From assembly GCF_014268755.2 (NCBI RefSeq), contig NZ_CP077093.1:124001-188000 (forward strand): 64,000 nucleotides of DNA, written 5' to 3'. This document shows positions 17,106 to 25,155 of this stretch, piece by piece. The notes under the pieces were generated by a model. The model was not told the DNA's origin. It made no database searches and saw only the letters and a program-made list of their open reading frames with translations. Each line of letters opens with the position of its first letter. Position 1 is the stretch's first letter. A program made the translations under genes and the position numbers. Source of the stretch: Pseudomonas vanderleydeniana (GTDB lineage Bacteria > Pseudomonadota > Gammaproteobacteria > Pseudomonadales > Pseudomonadaceae).

Positions 17106-18356
17106 ATGATCCCCAAGAACACCCGCCTGGCCGTCCCCCTGGCCCTGGTGATCAACGGGCTGCTGGCCCAACTCGCCCAGGCCCAACACGCGTCGCCAAA
17201 CGCCGACTACGGTTCGCCCAGCATCTACGACTGGGACTGGCTGCTGACCCGGCCCGTGGAGCCCTCCCCCAGCCTTGAAACCCATTCGCCAACGCCAGCA
17301 CGGGAGCCTGCGAAAGGCGGCCAAGGCGGCAACATCCTGCCAACGATCCCGGGCAATCCCATCAGCCGGTCGCCACTGCTCGATGCCCTGAACAAACTCG
17401 GCCCGGCCGAGCGTGAAGCGGCCCTGGCCCAACTGGCCGGTGCCGACAACGCCAACCTGGCCCAGGCCACCCTCAGCGGTGCCCGCCAGGTCGGCGACAG
17501 CGCCCTGTCGGCCATGCGCCAGCCCGGCGAAGGCGGGAGTCGCCTGTGGCTGCAGAGCCTGAACAACACCGGCCGATTCGAACCGGCACAAGGCCGCAAG
17601 GACTTCCACCAGACCACCCAGGGCCTGGTGCTGGGCGCCGACTGGTCGCTGGGCAACGAATGGCGCCTGGGCCTGGTCGGCGGAAAATCCCGCTCCGACC
17701 ACAAGGGCAGCCACTTCAAGGGCGAGCTGGACAGCTGGCATGCCGGCGCCTATGCCCTGCGCCAGGAAGGTGCCGCAGCGCTGCGCCTGGGCGCGATCCA
17801 CAGCCAGCATGCCGGCGACACCCGACGCAGCGTGGCGTTCAGCGGTTACCGGGATCGACTCTCCGGCAACTACACAGCCACCAGCCAGCAGGCCTTCGCC
17901 GAATTCGGCTACACGCTGGGCCATGCCCACCTGAGTGCAGAACCCTTTGCCCAGCTCGGCTACGAACGCTACTCGCGCAAGGGCCACCTGGAAAAAGGCG
18001 GTGAGGCGGCGCTGCGCAACAGTGGCCAGGCTCAGGACAACTTCAGCACAACCCTTGGCCTGCACGCCGCCGGCGCCTGGCAGCTGGGTGGCGGCCTCAG
18101 CCTGGCCCCGCAACTGAGCGCGGGCTGGAGACACCTGTACGGCAAACTCGACAACCCCACCGTCCAGATGAACCCGGCCACCGGCATGACCTTCATGACT
18201 CGCGGCATCGCCGAGGACAAGGACAGCCTGGTGATCGATGCCGGGCTCGAACTGAACCTGTCACCACGCCACAGCCTGGGCGTCGGCTACAGCGGCGAAT
18301 TCGGCGAGCGCAATCGCAGCCACGGCCTCATGGGGCAGTGGACGCTGGCCTTCTGA
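17106..18356 (+). CDS. Autotransporter beta-barrel protein with a very short passenger
   Basis: A 416-residue outer-membrane protein. Residues 1-26 are a signal peptide (cut after LAQAQA). Residues about 27-140 are a proline- and alanine-rich segment with no beta-helix repeats. From about 145 to the end there is a classic autotransporter barrel with alternating strands (LWLQSLNNTGRFE, LGADWSLGNEWRLGLVGGKS, FAEFGYTLGHAHLSAEPFAQ) and the obligatory terminal Phe (GQWTLAF). It is either a protein that presents a small passenger or a remnant whose large passenger has been lost. GAGGA lies 11 bases before the ATG. Confidence 0.83.
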   Translation: MIPKNTRLAVPLALVINGLLAQLAQAQHASPNADYGSPSIYDWDWLLTRPVEPSPSLETHSPTPAREPAKGGQGGNILPTIPGNPISRSPLLDALNKLGPAEREAALAQLAGADNANLAQATLSGARQVGDSALSAMRQPGEGGSRLWLQSLNNTGRFEPAQGRKDFHQTTQGLVLGADWSLGNEWRLGLVGGKSRSDHKGSHFKGELDSWHAGAYALRQEGAAALRLGAIHSQHAGDTRRSVAFSGYRDRLSGNYTATSQQAFAEFGYTLGHAHLSAEPFAQLGYERYSRKGHLEKGGEAALRNSGQAQDNFSTTLGLHAAGAWQLGGGLSLAPQLSAGWRHLYGKLDNPTVQMNPATGMTFMTRGIAEDKDSLVIDAGLELNLSPRHSLGVGYSGEFGERNRSHGLMGQWTLAF

Positions 18357-18371
18357 CCGTCCCCACCCTCA

Positions 18372-18400
18372 GGTCAGGTTTCAAGAATGCGGACCTGACC
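18372..18400. terminator. Hairpin between convergent autotransporter and HTH genes
   Basis: GGTCAGGT (18372-18379) pairs perfectly with ACCTGACC (18393-18400) across a 13-base loop. It lies between two converging genes and lacks a T-tract. Confidence 0.5.
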
Positions 18401-18410
18401 GCAGAACACC

Positions 18411-18689
18411 TCAGCCTGACGTTTTGCGTAACCGCACCACCCCCATCTGCAATCCGAAAGGCTTGAATACCGAGTTCAGCGACTTGAGGGTCGGATTACC
18501 CTCGTCATGCTCGATATGTACCAGGGTGCGAACCGAAATCCGGCACATTCGCGCAAATTGGGTCTGCTGCAAGCCGGTCACCTCGACTCGCAGCCGCCTC
18601 ACCGCGGCGCCCATGGTGATCACGCCCTGGGCGAGCTCCTCCTGGATGGTCTGGATCAACAATGCACGAACCTCCAGACTGAGCGTCAT
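18411..18689 (-). CDS. HTH (Xre/HipB-like) antitoxin-type regulator
   Basis: A 92-residue protein with an N-terminal helical part and a helix-turn-helix near residues 38-75 (GLQQTQFARMCRISVRTLVH, then EGNPTLKSLNSVFKPFGLQM). This closing GNPTLKSLNSVFKPFGL is characteristic of HipB-type antitoxins. It overlaps the upstream hipA-like fragment by four bases (ATGA), so the two were one translationally coupled unit. With the toxin partner broken it may survive only as a DNA-binding regulator. Confidence 0.78.
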   Translation of the reverse strand: MTLSLEVRALLIQTIQEELAQGVITMGAAVRRLRVEVTGLQQTQFARMCRISVRTLVHIEHDEGNPTLKSLNSVFKPFGLQMGVVRLRKTSG

Positions 18690-19189
18690 GCCAGCCCCCA
18701 GTCCTGCAAGCGCTGGCCGAGCCTTTTCAAGGCTATCAAGGGGTGATTCATGGTGACCGCAGGCAAGCCGCCATCAGCCAGAATGTCGGGCAATGCCAAC
18801 AAATGCCGCGCGTCTGCCCGCAGCCGATCAAATGCCGCCTGAGAATCCACCAGACCCGCCAGCGCATCGCACGCCTTGCGCCAATCCACTTCCCCACCCC
18901 TTTCGATATCCCTGGACCACTTGGTACTGCGTGTAACGCCTTCATCATCCATTACCATGGGCGCCAGGTCATAAATCGGCGCCAGGCGAAATCCCCGCTG
19001 GTCACGGATGATCGATGTGTTACGTCCATGGTTGTCGGAATTACCCAGGATCTTGTTGAGCAGATCACGCCGCAGATAGTCCGCTACCAGTTCCTCTACC
19101 TGTTCGTCCTGCCCAGCCTGGCGCCAAAGAGCGGCCAGGCGAGTGATCACCTCCAAGTGATCGAGGTAACTACCCGGCACTAAATGCAT
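18686..19189 (-). pseudogene. HipA-like kinase, C-terminal fragment only
   Basis: A 167-residue frame matching only the C-terminal lobe of HipA serine/threonine kinases, which are usually about 400-440 residues. The catalytic loop GNSDNHGRNTSI and the metal-binding LAPIYDLAPM are present. The N-terminal domain and the ATP-binding N-lobe are absent, and a TAA lies in frame immediately before the ATG. Upstream only about 150 bases separate it from oadA, too few for the missing part. I therefore read it as a deletion remnant. An expressed short form cannot be excluded, because AGGGAAG precedes the ATG. Confidence 0.7.
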
Positions 19190-19345
19190 TTACTTCCCTG
19201 TTCTGCAAAAAAATACGCAGTAAAGTGCATATCGCTCCGAAGCATCAAGCCAACGCACATCCTTATACCATGCTCAAAAAACAAACAAAAAAAAGGGAGG
19301 CATGCGCCTCCCCGAGGATAAACGTTGGGAGATGAAGGCTGTCGA

Positions 19346-21154
19346 TCAGCCCTCGATCTCGATCAGGATTTCGCCCGGGTTGACCCGGTCGCCCTTGGCT
19401 ACGTGGATGGCGACGACCTTGCCCGAGACCGCGGCCTGCACTTCGGTCTCCATCTTCATGGCTTCGGTGATCAGCACGGCCTGGCCGGCCTTCACGCTGT
19501 CGCCTTCCTTGACCAGCACATCGACGATGTTGCCCGGCATGGTGGTGCTGACGTGGCCTGGAGCGCTGGCCTGCTTGCGCTTGCTGCTGCCACCGCCGAC
19601 GAACTCGTTGAGCGGTTCGAACACCACTTCTTCCGGCATGCCGTCGATGGACAGGTAGAAGTGGCGCTTGCCTTCGGCCTTCACGCCGACACCGGTGATG
19701 TCGACACGGTAGGTCTCGCCGTGCACGTCGATGACGAACTCAGTCGGCACGCCCTCGCCGCCCGGCGCACGCACACCACCGGCCTCAGGGATCGGCAGCA
19801 GCACTTCCGGTACCAGGGTGCCGGCTTCGCGCTCTTCGAGGAACTTGCGCCCGATGTCCGGGAACATGGCGAAGGTCAGCACGTCCTCTTCCGACTTGGC
19901 CAGGGTGCCGATGTCGTTGCGCAGCTTGGCCATTTCCGGCTTGAGCAGGTCGGCCGGGCGCACGTCGATCACGTCCTCGCTACCGATCGCCTGGCGGCGC
20001 AGCTGCTCGTTGACGGTGCCCGGCGCCTTGCCGTAGCCGCCTTGCAGGTACAGCTTCACCTCGTTGGTGATGGTCTTGTAGCGCTCGCCAGCCAGCACGT
20101 TGAAGAACGCCTGGGTCCCGACGATCTGCGAGGTCGGGGTCACCAGCGGCGGGAAACCGAGGTCTTCGCGTACCCGCGGGATCTCCGCCAGCACTTCGTT
20201 CATGCGGTTGAGGGCGCCCTGCTCCTTGAGCTGGTTGGCCAGGTTGGAAATCATCCCACCCGGCACCTGGTTGACCTGCACCCGGGTATCGACGGCGGTG
20301 AACTCGCTTTCGAACTGGTGGTACTTCTTGCGCACGGCGTAGAAGTACAGGCCGATTTCCTGCAGCAGTTCCAGGTCCAGGCCGGTGTCGAATTCGCTGC
20401 CCTTGAGGGCGGCGACCATCGACTCGGTGCCCGGGTGGCTGGTGCCCCAGGCGAAGCTGGAGATCGCGGTGTCGATATGGTCGGCACCGTTTTCCACCGC
20501 CTTGAGCTGGCACATCGCAGCCAGGCCGGCAGTGTCATGGGAGTGGATGAACACCGGCAGCGACTGCTCGGCCTTCAGTGCCTTGACCAGCTCGCCGGTG
20601 GCGAACGGGGTCAGCAGGCCGGCCATGTCCTTGATCGCGATGGAGTCGCAACCCATGGCTTCCATCTGCTTGGCCTGGGCCACGAACGCCTCGATGGTAT
20701 GCACCGGGCTGGTGGTGTAGGCGATGGTGCCCTGGGCATGCTTGCCCGAGGCCTTCACGGCCTCGATGGCCACGCGCAGGTTACGCACGTCGTTCATGGC
20801 GTCGAAGATACGGAATACATCGATGCCGTTGACCGCGGCCTTGGCGACGAAGGCCTTGACCACGTCGTCGCTGTAGTGGCGATAGCCCAGCAGGTTCTGG
20901 CCGCGCAGGAGCATTTGCAGGCGGGTGTTGGGCAGCGCCGCGCGCAGCTTGCGCAGGCGCTCCCACGGGTCTTCCTTGAGGAAGCGCACGCAAGCGTCGA
21001 AGGTCGCGCCGCCCCAGACTTCCAGCGACCAGTAGCCGACCTTGTCGAGCTTGTCGCAGATCGGCAGCATGTCTTCGGTGCGCATGCGGGTGGCGAGCAG
21101 CGATTGGTGGGCGTCGCGCAGGATCGTGTCGGTAACGTGAATCTTTTTGCTCAT
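19346..21154 (-). CDS. oadA: Pyruvate carboxylase subunit B (carboxyltransferase and biotin carrier)
   Basis: Cytoplasmic anaplerotic enzyme part that transfers the carboxyl group from biotin to pyruvate, giving oxaloacetate. The 602-residue protein has the TIM-barrel carboxyltransferase domain (TDTILRDAHQSLLATRMRTE, GRNLLGYRHY-like GQNLLGYRHY, metal ligands in FIHSHDTAGL) and a C-terminal biotinyl domain with the biotin-bearing lysine in EAMKMET. The ATG at 21154 is preferred over a GTG five codons earlier because GAGGA lies ahead of it. It is 11 bases downstream of the biotin carboxylase gene in one operon. Oxaloacetate decarboxylase alpha subunits are similar, but the partner gene points to pyruvate carboxylase (PA5435-PA5436 as I recall). 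Confidence 0.92.
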   Translation of the reverse strand: MSKKIHVTDTILRDAHQSLLATRMRTEDMLPICDKLDKVGYWSLEVWGGATFDACVRFLKEDPWERLRKLRAALPNTRLQMLLRGQNLLGYRHYSDDVVKAFVAKAAVNGIDVFRIFDAMNDVRNLRVAIEAVKASGKHAQGTIAYTTSPVHTIEAFVAQAKQMEAMGCDSIAIKDMAGLLTPFATGELVKALKAEQSLPVFIHSHDTAGLAAMCQLKAVENGADHIDTAISSFAWGTSHPGTESMVAALKGSEFDTGLDLELLQEIGLYFYAVRKKYHQFESEFTAVDTRVQVNQVPGGMISNLANQLKEQGALNRMNEVLAEIPRVREDLGFPPLVTPTSQIVGTQAFFNVLAGERYKTITNEVKLYLQGGYGKAPGTVNEQLRRQAIGSEDVIDVRPADLLKPEMAKLRNDIGTLAKSEEDVLTFAMFPDIGRKFLEEREAGTLVPEVLLPIPEAGGVRAPGGEGVPTEFVIDVHGETYRVDITGVGVKAEGKRHFYLSIDGMPEEVVFEPLNEFVGGGSSKRKQASAPGHVSTTMPGNIVDVLVKEGDSVKAGQAVLITEAMKMETEVQAAVSGKVVAIHVAKGDRVNPGEILIEIEG

Positions 21155-21165
21155 TGTAATAATCC

Positions 21166-22581
<1,416 letters not shown>

Positions 22582-22824
22582 TTGGAAATTCCTAAGCCGC
22601 TGGAACAAAACAACCTGCTGGAACCCCATGCGATCTCGGGAACGCACAGGGACCGGAAGGACCTGGGCCGGCCCGCGATGATGTCCGTCAAAACACCAAA
22701 AGCCTCTCGGGCCAGCCCTATGTCCACGACCCGATATCTGTCCCACAGAGCGGGTCGACGAGTGACCAAATGTTTCAAGCCAGTCGCGTCACCACACTAG
22801 CTCCGGCCATCGATAAACTAAAAT

Positions 22825-22861
22825 CAATAATTATTGGGTCGCTTATAAGCAATGACTTATA
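22825..22861. promoter_or_regulatory. Palindromes in the accC/lysR divergent promoter region, likely LysR operator
   Basis: CAATAATTATTG (22825-22836) is a perfect 12-bp palindrome and TATAAG-N6-CTTATA (22844-22861) is a perfect 6+6+6 inverted repeat. Both lie in the AT-rich 316-base region between the divergent carboxylase and LysR genes. LysR regulators bind such interrupted palindromes beside their own gene. The rest of the region holds no gene. Confidence 0.55.
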
Positions 22862-22897
22862 GTTGGCTGACCCGCTGCCCGAGAGTGTTCGCGAAAG

Positions 22898-23860
22898 ATG
22901 CGTAAGTCCTTGATGCGTATGACATTACGCCAATTGAAGATCTTCAATGAGGTCTGCGATTTGCGTTCCTACAGCCGCGCGGCCGAAGAAATGTCGCTTA
23001 CGCAACCGGCCGTCAGCCTGCAAATTCGTCAGCTGGAAGAGCTGATTGGCCAGCCCTTGTTCGAGTATGTCGGCAAAAAGCTCTACATGACCGAGGCGGC
23101 TGAAGCGTTACAGCGGGCGAGCCGGGACATCTTCGGCCGCCTGGAAAACCTCGACATGCAGCTCTCGGACATGCAGGGTTCGCTGCAGGGGCAACTGAAA
23201 CTGGCGGTGGAATCCAGCGCGAAGTACTTCGTGCCGCACCTGTTCGCCGCGTTCAAGCGCCAGCACCCGGAGGTCAGCCTGCACCTGACGGTGGTCAACC
23301 GCGCCCAGGCCCTGCGGCGACTCTCGGACAACCGCGACGACCTGCTGATCATGTCCATGGTGCCGCAGGACATGGGCCTGGAATTCCTGCCATTTCTCAA
23401 CAACCCGATCGTCGCGGTGGCACCGCCCGATCATCCACTGTGCCACATGGGCCCACTGCGCCTGCAGGACCTGGAGCCCTACCCGTTGCTGATCCGCGAG
23501 CCCGGATCGGGGACCCGGATGGCCTGCGACGAGTACTTCAAGGAAAAGCGCGTGCACTTCTCGCAGACGCTCGAGGTGACGTCCGGCGAAGCCCAATGTG
23601 AAAGCGTGATAGCGGGGCTGGGCCTGGCGCTGTTGACGCGCCACGCCCTGAGCCTGGAACTGGCGACCGGCGTGCTCCGGGAACTGCCGGTGGAAGAACT
23701 GCCGCTCTATCGCAGTTGGTGCGTGGTTCAGGCCAGGGACAAACGCCTGTCACCGGTCGCGCATGCGTTCCTGGGGTTCATCCGAAGTGAACGGCTGCAG
23801 ATCAGCGGGCTGGTTGAGCGCTTCGACGGTCGACTGCCGAGTCCATCTGCCAGTAATTGA
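22898..23860 (+). CDS. LysR-family regulator of the pyruvate carboxylase genes
   Basis: A 320-residue DNA-binding regulator. The winged helix-turn-helix occupies the first 65 residues (MTLRQLKIFNEVCDLRSYSR, LTQPAVSLQIRQLEELIGQP). The effector domain follows with VESSAKYFVPHLFAAFKRQH and GSGTRMACDEYF. It is transcribed away from accC-oadA, an arrangement shared with P. aeruginosa PA5437, so control of anaplerotic carboxylation is likely. A second ATG six codons in (22916) is possible. The 3' end overlaps a small opposite-strand gene by 59 bases. Confidence 0.88.
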   Translation: MRKSLMRMTLRQLKIFNEVCDLRSYSRAAEEMSLTQPAVSLQIRQLEELIGQPLFEYVGKKLYMTEAAEALQRASRDIFGRLENLDMQLSDMQGSLQGQLKLAVESSAKYFVPHLFAAFKRQHPEVSLHLTVVNRAQALRRLSDNRDDLLIMSMVPQDMGLEFLPFLNNPIVAVAPPDHPLCHMGPLRLQDLEPYPLLIREPGSGTRMACDEYFKEKRVHFSQTLEVTSGEAQCESVIAGLGLALLTRHALSLELATGVLRELPVEELPLYRSWCVVQARDKRLSPVAHAFLGFIRSERLQISGLVERFDGRLPSPSASN

Positions 23861-23993
23861 TTGCGGCGATTTCCTGTTGCAGCTGGCGCAGTTCGTTGCG
23901 GTCTTCGATTGCGCGACGGAACTCCATGCGGCGCTGGTCTTCCTGCTGCCGACGGGTCTTGACGCTGCTTTGCTCTTCGTGGTGCCGGGCCAT
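23802..23993 (-). CDS. Small basic protein, PA3496-like
   Basis: A 63-residue, highly charged protein starting MARHHEEQSSVKTRRQQEDQ with an Arg/Glu-rich helix (MEFRRAIEDRNELRQLQQEI). It resembles the short Pseudomonas proteins labelled PA3496-family putative envelope integrity proteins, but I am recalling this and cannot check it. GGGAG lies eight bases before the ATG at 23993, which argues that it is real. Its last 59 bases are antisense to the 3' end of the LysR gene, so the two transcripts converge and overlap. Confidence 0.6.
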   Translation of the reverse strand: MARHHEEQSSVKTRRQQEDQRRMEFRRAIEDRNELRQLQQEIAAINYWQMDSAVDRRSAQPAR

Positions 23994-24079
23994 TTCGAGT
24001 CTCCCAGGTTGGGTTGGAGACTCCAAGATGGCTTCGGGTCGTTACGATTTGGCGGCAGCCGGGTGACAGGCAGATGAAT

Positions 24080-24946
24080 TCAGTCTTCGAGGCTCTTGAG
24101 CGACTTGGGCGACAGCCGCAAGCTGCGCAGGCTGCGCTTGACGCTCTTGAGGTGGTTGACCAGGCTCGGGCCCCGCGCCATCGCCACGCCCATCGCCAGC
24201 ACGTCGATCACCACCAGGTGGGCGATACGCGAGGTCAGCGGCGTGTAGATCTCGGTGTCTTCGTGCACGTCGATCGCCAGGTTGATGGTCGACAGCTCGG
24301 CCAGCGGTGTCTGGCTCGGGCACAGGGTGATCAACGTCGCCCCGCTTTCACGGACCATGTTGGCGGTGATCAGCAGGTCCTTGGAACGCCCCGACTGGGA
24401 AATGCAGATCGCCACGTCGCTGGGCTTGAGGGTCACCGCCGACATCGCCTGCATGTGCGGGTCGGAATAGGCCGCCGCGGTCAGCAGCAGGCGGAAGAAC
24501 TTGTGCTGGGCATCCGCCGCCACCGCGCCGGACGCACCGAAACCGTAGAACTCCACGCGCTGGGCCGCCGACATCGCTGTCACCGCCCGCTGCAGGGCCG
24601 CCGGGTCGAGCTTCTCGCGCACTTCCATCAGGGTGTGCAGGGTGGTGTCGAAGATCTTCAGGCTGTAGTCGGCGACGGAGTCGTCTTCATGGATCGCGAA
24701 CTGGCCGAAACTGGCGCCCGCCGCCAGGCTCTGGGCCAGCTTGAGTTTCAGGTCCTGGAAGCCCGAGCAGCCGATGGCCCGGCAGAAACGCACGATGGTC
24801 GGCTCGCTGATCCCCACGCTGTGGGCCAGGTCGGCCATGGAGCTGTGCATCACCGCCGCCGGGTCGAGCAGCACGTGATCGGCAACCTTGAGCTCCGATT
24901 TGCGAAGCAGGGTGCGGGACTGGGCGATGTGTTGCAACAGATTCAA
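24080..24946 (-). CDS. RpiR/MurR-family regulator, HexR paralogue
   Basis: A 288-residue sugar-phosphate-responsive regulator. Residues 1-75 form the RpiR helix-turn-helix (MADLAHSVGISEPTIVRFCR and AIGCSGFQDLKLKLAQSL). Residues 120-260 are a SIS domain that should bind a phosphosugar (VEFYGFGASGAVAADAQHKF, AICISQSGRSKDLL). It is close to HexR, which senses KDPG, but matches better the paralogue next to pyruvate carboxylase (PA5438 as I recall). In P. aeruginosa a glucose-6-phosphate dehydrogenase gene adjoins it. Here that gene is absent. A palindrome upstream is a likely self-operator. Confidence 0.85.
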   Translation of the reverse strand: MNLLQHIAQSRTLLRKSELKVADHVLLDPAAVMHSSMADLAHSVGISEPTIVRFCRAIGCSGFQDLKLKLAQSLAAGASFGQFAIHEDDSVADYSLKIFDTTLHTLMEVREKLDPAALQRAVTAMSAAQRVEFYGFGASGAVAADAQHKFFRLLLTAAAYSDPHMQAMSAVTLKPSDVAICISQSGRSKDLLITANMVRESGATLITLCPSQTPLAELSTINLAIDVHEDTEIYTPLTSRIAHLVVIDVLAMGVAMARGPSLVNHLKSVKRSLRSLRLSPKSLKSLED

Positions 24947-25011
24947 GGGCTGGACTCGATTTGTTATGGGCCACGCCTGGGAGGTGGTATTGGCCTTGGA
25001 TGTAGCATTCT

Positions 25012-25026
25012 TGTAGTTATACTACA
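25012..25026. promoter_or_regulatory. Palindromic operator upstream of the HexR-like gene
   Basis: TGTAGTTATACTACA is a perfect 6+3+6 inverted repeat 66 bases before the ATG at 24946. RpiR regulators of the HexR group bind palindromes ending in TGT and ACA, so this is the probable autoregulatory site. Confidence 0.65.
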
Positions 25027-25155
25027 TGAATTCGTCCATTGCCTGTTCCATTGCGTAATCAGGACCGCCGGCAACCCGCCGAATCCGTCATGTAGCCGCA
25101 CTGGCCGGCCTGCTCGCGCCATGACGAAAACAGGCCCTTTGCACGACCGGTCGAC

